From the NCBI GenBank assembly GCA_963798775.1, contig CAWCUK010000001.1, positions 124,001-188,000 of the forward strand: a DNA stretch of 64,000 nt, written 5' to 3'. Both the position numbers and the translations under genes were made by a program. This document shows positions 18,212 to 27,330 of this stretch, in pieces. Numbering within the stretch: the first letter of the stretch is position 1; the number at the start of each line of letters is the position of its first letter. Below the pieces are notes generated by a model. The model worked only from the letters and a program-made list of their open reading frames with translations. It was not told the DNA's origin and searched no databases. This stretch comes from CAWCUK01 sp963798775. GTDB lineage: Bacteria > Bacteroidota > Ignavibacteria > Ignavibacteriales > Ignavibacteriaceae.

Positions 18212-19717
18212 ATGTTAGATCAAATAAAACAATCGTGTGAAAACTTTCCTGAACACAATGCATTTTTTATAAATGGAAAATTTTATACTTACAAACATTT
18301 TGCCCAAATAGTTTCAAATATTAAAAATTTATTAAATACTTCTTACAGTTCAGAAAAATTAATTGGATTTATTACAAACGATGATATAGAATCATATTCC
18401 TCAGTCTTTGGAATTTTGTTTGCAGGACTAGGTTTTGTACCAGTTAATCCTGAAAATCCAATTGATAGAAATCTTGCAATTATTGAACAATCTGGAGTAA
18501 AAGTAATATTAAATAGTAAGGATAACAGTAATCTTAGTAATTTATTTGTTAAAGATGATTTAATATTTATAAATATAACAAATCTGCCTGATTCAAAAAT
18601 TGAGCTCTTTGAACCTAAAATTAATGAAAATGAAATTGCTTACATTCTTTTTACCTCGGGTAGTACCGGAATTCCTAAGGGTGTACCGCTTACCCGCAAA
18701 AATTTATCTTCCTTTATTAATGCTTTTTTTGCTCTCGGATATGAAATTAATGAGCAAGACAGGTTTCTACAAATGTTTGATATGACTTTTGATCTTTCGC
18801 TTATGTCTTATATTGTACCTTTATGCAAGGGAGCATGTGTTTATACAGTTCCTCCTGGAGGTATAAAATATACTTATGTTTACAGTTTACTTGAAGAACA
18901 AGAATTGACATTTGCTTTAATGGTTCCTTCAATAATATCCTACCTTCGCCCTTATTTTAAGGAAATTAATCTAACCAAAATGAAATATTCATTATTTTGT
19001 GGTGAAGCACTTTATGAAGATATTGTTCATGAATGGATGGAATGTGTACCTAATGCCTTAGTTCAAAATGTTTATGGCCCAACAGAAGCAACTATATTTT
19101 GCTCTACCTACAATTTGCAAAGAGATCAATTAAAGAATAAAAATTTTAATGGAATAGTAGCTATTGGTAAAGCAATGAAAGATATGGGGTTAATAGTCAT
19201 AACGGAAAATGGAGAAGAAACAGATCAAAATCAAAAAGGTGAACTTTGTTTATACGGCGACCAATTAACACCGGGATATTGGAAAAATCAAGACAAAAAT
19301 CGTCAAGCCTTTTTTAAAAAAATAGTTAATGGCAAAGAGGTAATATTATACCGAACAGGAGATTTATCATTGAAAGATGAAGAAGGGGATTTTTTGTATT
19401 GTGGTAGAATTGATTCTCAAGTGAAGATACAAGGGTTTAGAGTTGAATTAAGTGAAATTGAACATTATGCACGGGAATTTTCACAAGTGAGTAACATAGC
19501 AGCGATTGTATATAAAAATAAGATAGGCAATAGTCAAATTTTTCTTTTTGTAGAAAATTTTTCTGGTAATACGACAGAAATTGAAAAGCATCTGAAGACA
19601 AAACTCCCCAGTTATATGATACCATCTAAAATTTATAATGTGGCAAGTTTTCCTCTTAATGTAAATGGTAAAGTTGATAGAAAATCATTAGCAAATCAAA
19701 TTGAAATTGGAAATTAG
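18212..19717 (+). CDS. Stand-alone amino-acid adenylation enzyme (DltA / NRPS A-domain type)
   Basis: 501 residues, the length of DltA. Core motifs: A3 'FTSGSTGIPKG' (147-157), A4 'FDLS' with D194 at the position that contacts the amino acid alpha-amine, A5 'YGPTEAT' (288-294), A7 'YRTGD' (380-384), A8 'GRIDSQVKIQGFRVEL' and A10 lysine K487 in 'NGKVDRK'. It should activate an amino acid with ATP and load it onto a carrier protein. None is fused; the nearest lies at 22236-22475 on the other strand. The stop overlaps the region just before the formyltransferase ATG (1 base apart). The gene looks more AT-rich than its neighbours, suggesting transfer. The amino acid itself is not readable with confidence. 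Confidence 0.88.
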   Translation: MLDQIKQSCENFPEHNAFFINGKFYTYKHFAQIVSNIKNLLNTSYSSEKLIGFITNDDIESYSSVFGILFAGLGFVPVNPENPIDRNLAIIEQSGVKVILNSKDNSNLSNLFVKDDLIFINITNLPDSKIELFEPKINENEIAYILFTSGSTGIPKGVPLTRKNLSSFINAFFALGYEINEQDRFLQMFDMTFDLSLMSYIVPLCKGACVYTVPPGGIKYTYVYSLLEEQELTFALMVPSIISYLRPYFKEINLTKMKYSLFCGEALYEDIVHEWMECVPNALVQNVYGPTEATIFCSTYNLQRDQLKNKNFNGIVAIGKAMKDMGLIVITENGEETDQNQKGELCLYGDQLTPGYWKNQDKNRQAFFKKIVNGKEVILYRTGDLSLKDEEGDFLYCGRIDSQVKIQGFRVELSEIEHYAREFSQVSNIAAIVYKNKIGNSQIFLFVENFSGNTTEIEKHLKTKLPSYMIPSKIYNVASFPLNVNGKVDRKSLANQIEIGN

Positions 19718-19718
19718 T

Positions 19719-20659
19719 ATGAGAGAAAAACTAATCGGCGTTATTGGAAACGGAAAAATGGCATTGGATTGTATAAATTTCATGCTAAAATATGAAGAAG
19801 CTAAAGTTAAATTTTGGATTTTAGATCCACACAAGGCAAATCCTTCTGAAACAATTTTAGCTAAAGTAAAAGAGGCAGGTGTTGATGTAAAAGGTATACA
19901 AAATATAAATTCTATTGAGGCATTTAATTTTATAAAACAATATCAACCGGATATAATTTTCAGTATTAACAATTACAAAATTATTAAAGGAAGACTTACT
20001 CAGTATTCCACAAATAGGAATAATTAATTTTCATAATGGACCACTTCCACTTTATGGTGGGGTGAATATACCATCTTGGGCAATTATTAATGGTGAAAGC
20101 AAGCATGGTGTAACTTGGCATTTTATAGATACTGGAATTGATACTGGTAATATAATTGCCCAAAAAATATTCCCGTTAGACAAAGATGTTACTGCAGGCA
20201 GATTAATGTCAAAGTGTATAATGGAAGGTTTGACACTTTTTAAAAGAAATTTTCGAAAACATAATAACAGATAATTATCAGAGAATTCAACAGCGAGGTA
20301 ACTCTTCCTACTATTCGTATAAAAATATTCCGGATAATAATGGTGTAATAGATTTTTCCTGGAATTTTGGGAAAATTGATAAATTTGTAAGAGGTTTAAA
20401 TTTTATTCCTTTTGAAAATAAATTTTTATATCCTAGAATCCATACAAATAATGGAGAAATTGTAATAAATAGTGTTTCAAAAATATCAACTAATGATGGA
20501 ATTTCTCCTGGGAAAGTAATAAGAGCAAGTAATGAATTTCATATTTCTTGTGGTGATGCAATTATTAGTATTGATGATGCAATGACTAAAGAAATGGAAG
20601 AAGTAGAGGTTGATAGAATTGGAACTATTTTGGGAGTATGCGAGGGGGACATATTATAA
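19719..20659 (+). CDS. Formyltransferase (methionyl-tRNA formyltransferase family), two frameshifts
   Basis: About 312 residues when joined across shifts near 19998 and near 20245. The first part has a nucleotide-fold start ('GVIGNGKMALDCINFMLKY'), and the second has the formyl-folate core 'INFHNGPLPLYGG' with Asn and His, and 'FIDTGIDTGNII' with the catalytic Asp. The third has the Fmt-type C-terminal domain ('DFSWNFGKIDKFVRGLNF'). It starts directly after the adenylation gene, as in formyl-A-carrier initiation modules of peptide synthetases such as LgrA, so the substrate is more likely a carrier-bound amino acid than Met-tRNA. Both shifts lie in or beside short A/T runs, and the downstream frame stays fully coding, so sequencing error is likelier than decay. 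The two visible fragments would otherwise be non-functional. Confidence 0.78.
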
Positions 20660-20679
20660 ATAGCAGCAGCTATTTTTTT
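20658..20679 (+). terminator. Rho-independent terminator overlapping the formyltransferase stop
   Basis: AATAGC (20659-20664), loop AGCA, GCTATT (20669-20674), then TTTTT. It ends the adenylation-formyltransferase transcript before the convergent MBOAT gene. Confidence 0.7.
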
Positions 20680-20710
20680 GTGTTGAAAGATTCATGCGAC
20701 ATTCCTTAAA

Positions 20711-22210
20711 TTAAAATTGAAAATATAGAAACGGCTGGAGATCGGCGAATCTAAATTGAACTGCCACCCAAATCATCGCTGCCAAAAGTCCTGCTTGTAG
20801 CACTAAAGGAGATTTTATAACTAATTCTTCAGTTTTAATAGCAACAGTTTTAGGTAAATAATGAAGAACATATCCAAGAACAACTAATGCACAAATTGCT
20901 TTATAACCTTCTACAAATTGCAGGAATACCTCTGCATGGAAATATGTGAAAATTTGATTTATCATATCAAAAGCTGTACTTAAAGAAGTTGCCCTAAAAA
21001 ATATATCCGCAAATACAACCAATTGAAAAGTAATCAATATCTGGAAAAACCTTACAAATTTTTTATTTGTCAACCCGGTTTTATCATAAAACTTTTTGCG
21101 GATTTTTTTTGTAAAAATAGAAACGGCAAGATAAGTTCCATGGATAACACCGAAAACAACAAAAGTCCAATTTGCTCCGTGCCATAAGCCAATTACAACG
21201 AATGTAATAAAAAGAGCAAGTGCATTACCAATAGTTTTAAGATTTCTAAATTTCATCTGAAGCGGACGGAACATATAATCTAACAGCCAGCTTGAAAGCG
21301 ACATATGCCACCTCCGCCAGAAATCGGCTATACTTGTAGCTTTATAAGGATAATTAAAATTTTCTCTTAATTTAAAACCTAGAAGTAAAGCTACACCGAG
21401 CGCCATATCAGTATAACCGGAAAAATCGCACCACAATTGAAGAGCATAACTATACGCGGCAAGTAAATTTTCAACTCCTGTGTACCTCATAGGACTGTCG
21501 AAAATACGGTCGACAAAATTGAGTCCTATATAATCCGCAATAACAGCTTTTTTAAATAATCCCGTAATAATTAAGAAAACAGCCGTGCCCAATTCACTCT
21601 TAGTTATCTTATATTCTTTATCTATTTGGGGAAGAAACTCATCTGCTCTATCAATTGGGCCGGCGAGAATGTTGGGAAAAAAGGAAACGAATAACGTAAA
21701 ATCTCTTAAACTAGAAACCGGCTCCATCCATTCCATATATATATTCAGTACATAGGTCATCGCTTTAAAAGTAAAAAAGGAAATTCCCACTGGCACAAAA
21801 ATATCAATTAAATCTAGCGAACCTAAATTTATATCATTGATTATACCGATAAAGAAATTTGTATACTTGAAGTACATAAGAACGCCGATATTTATAATTA
21901 ATGCTCCTATCAGTAAAATTTTCCTTTTGGCTACCGATTGAGTTGAAGCAATCAAATTACCTGAATAGAAATTGATACTTGCTGAAAGAAGTAAAATTAT
22001 AAAATATAAGCCAACTGCTTTATAATAAAAAAAGAATGAGAAAAGAAGAAGAGTATAGACTCTCAAACTTTTATATTTAGAAACTATTCTATACACAACT
22101 AATAACAAGAAAAAGAAAAATAGGAAATAGCTAGTAGTAAAAACAACAGGATCCCCTTTTTGAAAAATAAAGAGATCTGATAATTTTTGAGCATCTATAA
22201 ATTTGAACAT
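20711..22210 (-). CDS. MBOAT O-acyltransferase (AlgI/DltB-like)
   Basis: 499 residues with about ten to twelve membrane helices. Family motifs: 'DFWRRWHMSLSSWLLDY', the 'GLWHGANW' histidine segment and 'VIHG', the presumed catalytic His. Such proteins pass an acyl or aminoacyl group from a cytoplasmic donor across the membrane to an envelope polymer. It follows the carrier-protein gene by 25 bases and is last in the SGNH-carrier-MBOAT operon, paralleling DltD-DltC-DltB. It is convergent with the adenylation/formyltransferase operon. Simple O-acetylation is the alternative role, but then a dedicated carrier protein would be unexpected. Confidence 0.9.
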   Translation of the reverse strand: MFKFIDAQKLSDLFIFQKGDPVVFTTSYFLFFFFLLLVVYRIVSKYKSLRVYTLLLFSFFFYYKAVGLYFIILLLSASINFYSGNLIASTQSVAKRKILLIGALIINIGVLMYFKYTNFFIGIINDINLGSLDLIDIFVPVGISFFTFKAMTYVLNIYMEWMEPVSSLRDFTLFVSFFPNILAGPIDRADEFLPQIDKEYKITKSELGTAVFLIITGLFKKAVIADYIGLNFVDRIFDSPMRYTGVENLLAAYSYALQLWCDFSGYTDMALGVALLLGFKLRENFNYPYKATSIADFWRRWHMSLSSWLLDYMFRPLQMKFRNLKTIGNALALFITFVVIGLWHGANWTFVVFGVIHGTYLAVSIFTKKIRKKFYDKTGLTNKKFVRFFQILITFQLVVFADIFFRATSLSTAFDMINQIFTYFHAEVFLQFVEGYKAICALVVLGYVLHYLPKTVAIKTEELVIKSPLVLQAGLLAAMIWVAVQFRFADLQPFLYFQF

Positions 22211-22235
22211 TTCTAATTCCGGTTATTTTATGTTG

Positions 22236-22475
22236 TTAATTTTGAGAAAGCTTTTTATCTATTAATGACTGAAGCTCTCCAAGATTTTTGATCTTTAATA
22301 TTTCTAAACCTTTGAATTTAAGCTCATAATCCTTTTCAATGGCTACTATTACATTCATATGGCTTAATGAGTCCCAATTTGGAACTTGATCGGCTGTTGT
22401 TTCATCTTTGAAATCAAAATCCTCAATATCTAACTCTTTGAGTATAACAGCTTTTAATCTTTTAGAAATCATCAT
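22236..22475 (-). CDS. Acyl/peptidyl carrier protein
   Basis: 79 residues, a four-helix phosphopantetheine carrier. The attachment serine is S36 in 'NWDSLSHMNV'. The DSL motif is preceded by a Trp, as in DltC and NRPS-associated carriers rather than the usual fatty-acid ACP. It lies between the SGNH and MBOAT genes (24 and 25 base gaps), so it presumably delivers an activated group to the MBOAT. The probable loading enzyme is the adenylation protein at 18212-19717. Confidence 0.9.
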   Translation of the reverse strand: MMISKRLKAVILKELDIEDFDFKDETTADQVPNWDSLSHMNVIVAIEKDYELKFKGLEILKIKNLGELQSLIDKKLSQN

Positions 22476-22499
22476 TTTACTCCAATAATTTTAATTTTT

Positions 22500-23948
22500 C
22501 TATTTTCCATTTTGAATACTTTCTACTAAGAGGTCAGCAATTTTACCGGCACCTTGTAAAGTAACATGAGTATAATCTTTAAAGGCTAAAGGAGGGTTTG
22601 CGTCAACCCATTCCGCCATAGAATTTTTTCCGCCCATCGCTTCAAATAAATTCCAAAAAGCAACGCCGGTTTTTTCCGCAATCTTTTTTTGTGCGGCTAA
22701 TAAAGAAGGTACACTTGGATCGGTAATAAATCTTGAACCACGTTTTACGCTTTTATCTCCCACGGAAACTAGAATAATACTAGTATTAGGATATACTTCC
22801 TTCAGGTTTTCAACAATTTTTATCATCTGGTTTTCGTACCAGGAAAAATCGGAAGAACTATTTCCAATCATATTTCCGCCGAAACTGAGGATTAAGAGAT
22901 CATAGTCAAGGTATTTATTAAATTGTTTAAGGGTTTTAGTATCTAAATCTCTAAAAGCAATTCCGCTGTTACCGCGCCATGGGAAATTATCAACATAAAC
23001 TCCGTTTCCCGATTCTAAACTTACACCGTAAAAATAAGCTTGATTTGCCATTGTGGCTGTAATTTTTATTGATTTTGCGCTGCCGTTAGATTTTAATACT
23101 AATTCATGTATATCATCGCCGGCAACTAAACGTGTGGTTTCTTCTTTTCCGTTATCAAAAGAATATTTTATTGAGGAACTTTTGGCGTTGCTATAATATA
23201 GTTTTACAATCGAAAATGATTTTGAGGCTTCATTCGCGCCGGTAGCTTCATATTTTACCCAGCTATTGCCTTGCGGAATTGCCACAAATCCGTTAACACC
23301 TAAAGGAATATTTTCACTATTCCTGGTAAGTACCGAAACAGTTTTCCAATCATCAGAAAAACTGTGTTTGGTAGTTGTTCTAAAATTTATGTCTTGAGCA
23401 GTGATTGATAAAAATCCGACTCCTTCGCCGCCGTATTTTTTTTGTAAATCATTTCGAAGGTCGGAAGTAATTAAATCTCCCTCGATTTCAGAATCACCAT
23501 AATGCGCCACCCTAACTTGGCTGCTCCCCGATTTTTTTAAAGCGTTATAGAAATAACTCATTTGAGAAAGATTTCCCGATAATCCGACAGATGCTCCTAA
23601 TTTTTTTAATTCAGGCGCGAGTGTTTCGTTTTCATTTCTTTCAGCGGAAGGTTTACCAAAAGCTGTTTTTATCAAATCCAAAGTAAGTGCGGAAGTATAT
23701 TTTGAAGTTGTAATGTTATCATTTTGAGCTAACATTACTTTTTGTTCATCAATATTTTGTTCAAGAGAATTCATACCGTAATCAATTAGTGAATCCGGTT
23801 TTATATCCATAAACATATCAACAGGTTTAGTTTTATAGCCGAAAATGTTTAATCCGCTTGGTATAAACTCAATTAAAAGAATAAAAAGGATGGTTAATCC
23901 GATTAAAAAAACTGGTTTATTTAATTGTTGTTGTTTTACTTCTGACAT
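22500..23948 (-). CDS. Membrane-anchored SGNH/GDSL-fold protein (AlgJ/DltD-like role)
   Basis: 482 residues. One N-terminal membrane helix (about 11-32), a variable region to about 130, then an SGNH domain with block I 'HYGDSEIEGD', the Gly/Asn oxyanion segment 'LILSFGGNM' and the C-terminal 'DYTHVTLQGAG' carrying the Asp-His pair. A beta-rich insert of about 150 residues ('GNSWVKYEATG') follows block I. SGNH proteins beside MBOATs complete transfer of acyl groups to extracellular polymers. First gene of its operon, with a plausible promoter at 23992-24025. Confidence 0.85.
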   Translation of the reverse strand: MSEVKQQQLNKPVFLIGLTILFILLIEFIPSGLNIFGYKTKPVDMFMDIKPDSLIDYGMNSLEQNIDEQKVMLAQNDNITTSKYTSALTLDLIKTAFGKPSAERNENETLAPELKKLGASVGLSGNLSQMSYFYNALKKSGSSQVRVAHYGDSEIEGDLITSDLRNDLQKKYGGEGVGFLSITAQDINFRTTTKHSFSDDWKTVSVLTRNSENIPLGVNGFVAIPQGNSWVKYEATGANEASKSFSIVKLYYSNAKSSSIKYSFDNGKEETTRLVAGDDIHELVLKSNGSAKSIKITATMANQAYFYGVSLESGNGVYVDNFPWRGNSGIAFRDLDTKTLKQFNKYLDYDLLILSFGGNMIGNSSSDFSWYENQMIKIVENLKEVYPNTSIILVSVGDKSVKRGSRFITDPSVPSLLAAQKKIAEKTGVAFWNLFEAMGGKNSMAEWVDANPPLAFKDYTHVTLQGAGKIADLLVESIQNGK

Positions 23949-23991
23949 ATTACCTACACAGTTTATAGTGAAAAAATATATATAATTCCCC

Positions 23992-24025
23992 CAAAACTAT
24001 TTGCATTATTCTATTTATTTACAAA
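23992..24025 (-). promoter_or_regulatory. Candidate Bacteroidota-type promoter of the SGNH-carrier-MBOAT operon
   Basis: Read on the minus strand: TTTG (24025-24022), 22-base spacer, TAGTTTTG (23999-23992), matching TTTG-N17-23-TAnnTTTG. The start codon is about 44 bases downstream. Confidence 0.45.
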
Positions 24026-24250
24026 TCTGGAATTTTCTTTGTTGCACAAGTATTGTACCAGCCAAAATATTTAAAAGTTCAGACCCGGTTTATTAATCTT
24101 AAGAATTTAATTTGAGATTATATTATCATTTTGAGACTACTAATATGCCCTCAGTTAAAAATGATAAAAATATTTGTGCGTTTTATTGGATGGGACAAAG
24201 ATAAGAAAAGAAATAAATAAAAAAAGAAGTTTTTTACTATTATTACACAT

Positions 24251-24283
24251 AAAAAAACCTCTAAGTCCCAAAGGACTTAGAGG
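24251..24283 (-). terminator. Strong rho-independent terminator after the FN3/T9SS gene
   Basis: An 11-base perfect stem, CCTCTAAGTCC (24258-24268) with GGACTTAGAGG (24273-24283), loop of 4, followed on the minus strand by seven T. Confidence 0.9.
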
Positions 24284-24305
24284 TAAATTGAATAATGCAG
24301 TAATA

Positions 24306-27035
24306 TTATTTAAGCAGAATCATTTTTTTAGAAATAATGTTATTTCCTGAAACAACTCTGTAAATGTAAGTTCCGGATGAAACTTTTTTACCGGAATTAT
24401 CATGGCCGTTCCATTGAAGGTTATATGTTCCGGCATTTTTTTCACTGTTTATTAAAGTTTTTATTTCTTGTCCGAGCATATTGTAAATTTTAACTGATAC
24501 AAACGCTGCTTCGGGCAATCCGAATTTAATAACGGTATTTGGGTTAAACGGATTCGGATAATTTTGGTAAACTTCAAATTTCTGCGGAACTATATTTTCA
24601 TAGTTTTCAACACCGGTTGCACCCGATATTGTAAAATTACCCGTTCCGGAATAGAATGATTCGCCGTTTGAATTTACACCTCTAACTCTCCAGAAATATT
24701 CTCCGGAAGAAAGATTATTAAGTTCTACAAAATTATTAGAAATTTTGTCAATAGTTTTTACGTTAGAAAAAGCTTCATCGTTAGCGAATTCAACAGTAAA
24801 AGTTTGTCCTTCTTTAGGCTGAACAGGCAAATGCCATGAAAGTACGGCATTAGAAGAAGCTATTTCTTCAGAATTAACCGGTGAGCCGGCTAATGGCTGT
24901 ACAGGCATTGCACTAACTGCGGTTGTAAACGAATTCCAATCTGAAATTACAGTTGTACTGTTTGATAAATTTGCAATCACTCTCCACTTATATGTGGTAC
25001 CACCGTTAAGCCCTGTTAAATCTAGATAGTTTTCAGTTGTATTTGCCGAAGCAATACTTGGATCTTCAGCAGGATCCGCATAAGGTGTATATTCTACAGT
25101 ATAATCAGAAATTCCATCAGAAATACCGCTAATGTACCAATGTAAAGTTGGATCTGCCGCTACATCAACTGCTTTATCCGCAGGACTTGTTTGAATTATA
25201 GTAAAAGAAGAAGCACCGCCATAAATTGTAAATGATCTACGACTAGAGAAATTACTTGTTATGTGTGTCGTAAAATTATAAAAAGCTACTTTCCAATCGT
25301 ATGATTCACCATAGTCCAAATCTGAAGGGAAGGTGTAAGTATTTGAATTTATTTCATGAATAAAAACACTTTCCCATGAAGCAGCGCCGGAAACTCTGTA
25401 TCTTAACATATATCCATCCCAGCCTAATGTTGAACCGTCTGCGTTCCAGCTTAATATAGGAGTAGTTGAATAAACTACCGATCCATCATTCGGCTGCAGA
25501 AGATTAACACTGCTGCTATTTCCTCCTACAATACTAAAGGTTTCATGAGCAGAGCTTACTGTATGAGAACCGGAAACAGCTTCTACATACCACTCATAAG
25601 TATGAGCCGGCTTGTAAACTTGTTGAGAGCTCAGCATAAAGCTGATCGGTAACTTTGGGCAAAGCGGTATATGATGCTTCGCTTTCTTCTTTATAATAAA
25701 CCGTAAAATCGACATCTGTTGCTGCTTTATCTACATACCAATAAAAGTTGGGAGTTAAAGTATAAATATCAACTCCGCCGGTTGGATAAGAAGCTGTCGG
25801 AGTCACTTCTATATCAGCAGGATCAGCATAAGTTTTAAAGGATTCTACATTAGAATATACTTCATTTCCATTATATATTGTCTCTACTTGCCAGTAGTAT
25901 GTAGTATTGAAATCTAATTTCTCGCTTGTAGGTAAAGCAAAATTATATTCTGAAGTTGATGAGGAAGTATATATAATATTATCAGCTTTTAATTTATTTG
26001 TAGAACTCCACACATCATCTGAAGTAGCAATAATTATTCTATAAGTTACATTAGGATCTACATTAATGAATACCAATAAAAAGACGGAGTTAAAGTATAA
26101 ACCTTAAAACTACTGGTAGGGTAAGAAGGATAAGCTTTGGTCGCGCCGCCTGATGTTGTAAAAGAATAAACAGACGAAACTTTAACCACTTCATCACTGC
26201 TGTTCTTAGCTTTAACTCTCCAATAATATTTTGTTCCGCCGAATAATTTATTTTCGGCCGTATAATTTAATGAACCGCCTGCATCAAAAGTTTGAGTTAT
26301 ACTTGAATTTTTCCAATCCGCGACAGTGGGCGCGGTTTCAGATTCACAAACCTCAACTTCAAATTTTGTGGAGCCTACAGCCTGGTAAAAATACCATGAA
26401 AACATAACCGAACTGTAATTATAAACTGTTGTTCCGTTTGCCGGAAATGAAAGGGTCAAATTTATATTAGGAATTGTTGTGAAAGTATATTCATCGGGAG
26501 TTAGATCATCAGTACCATCATTATAAGTGATTGACCAATAATAATTTTTTCCGTTTTGAAGATAACCGCTTAAATCTTCCTCAGTTAATGTATAACTTGT
26601 GTCTGTTATACCTGTTTTATCAAAAACATCGCCCGCTCCGCTTGTAGTACCTACTTTTAATTCATACGATGCAGCTCCGGCATCTTTCCATTCAAATGTA
26701 GGTAACAATGAAACACCCGTTAAGGTATTTCCGGGAGCTACTAATAAATGTTCGGTTGTAAAATAATATTCATGCCAATTACTGGTATCAGTATCAACTT
26801 TTGAAGCATCCATTACATACCAATAATACTCTTGATTAAAATGAAGCGTTACTGAAGAAATATCAAATGAAGTATCAGCTATTCCATCTTGCCTCAGTAA
26901 CTTTTTACTACCAATACCTCCCCAAGCAGGATTCCTTCCTTGCCAAATTACAGCATTATATTCTGAAGCAAAACTAGTCCAGGATATTTCACCGGTTGAT
27001 TTATAGATACCGAATTTTTTTGCAGTGATGACCAA
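24306..27035 (-). CDS. Large fibronectin-type-III repeat surface protein with T9SS sorting domain, two frameshifts
   Basis: Three overlapping frames join at about 26070 and 25620 into one protein of about 900 residues. It is almost all FN3-like units of about 90 residues with the recurring strand 'YYWxV' or 'YKWRV' ('GGTKYYWRVKAKNSS', 'GGTTYKWRVIANLSN', 'SSGEYFWRVRGVNSN'). The C-terminal T9SS type A domain has 'NYPNPFNPNTVIKF' and ends in 'SKKMILLK'. The protein should be exported and attached or released at the surface. No signal peptide is visible at the 5' end: the first start is TTG at 27035 and the frame stays open further upstream without a good ATG. The N-terminus is therefore probably misread too. 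Confidence 0.8.
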
Positions 27036-27330
27036 TTTAGAACTTTTTTTCCAAAAGGCAAGAACTTTTTTGCTTATAACTTCTTTTTTTTCAATAAGTT
27101 AAAGATTTAGACACAATGGGATGATCATCTATCCAATTATTTTACTAATAAACATGCAAAAGATTTTCAGATGAAAAAATTATAATTTTTAATTCGATAA
27201 AAGGATTTTAACGATGAATAAAAGTTATATTTAATTTTTTACGGTTGATATTATGGCATAAAGTTATAATATTCCAATTTCAATTTTCTTCCAAGAAATC
27301 ACTATTTCTAAAATAACAACCGGAGGTGAA
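27036..27330. other. Divergent intergenic region upstream of the NSS transporter
   Basis: 295 bases. The first 60 or so may hold the missing N-terminal coding sequence of the FN3 protein. A good Shine-Dalgarno GGAGGTG lies 3 bases before the transporter ATG. No convincing promoter motif was found. Confidence 0.4.

Larger units (their letters stand above)
23949..24305. other. Intergenic region between the SGNH gene and the FN3/T9SS gene
   Basis: 357 bases with no supported ORF. It contains the candidate promoter at 23992-24025 and the terminator at 24251-24283; I see nothing else between them. Confidence 0.5.

Noticed and set aside
20062..20274. Separate small formyltransferase gene
   Set aside because: It is the middle third of the frameshifted formyltransferase; the catalytic motif lies across the junction region.
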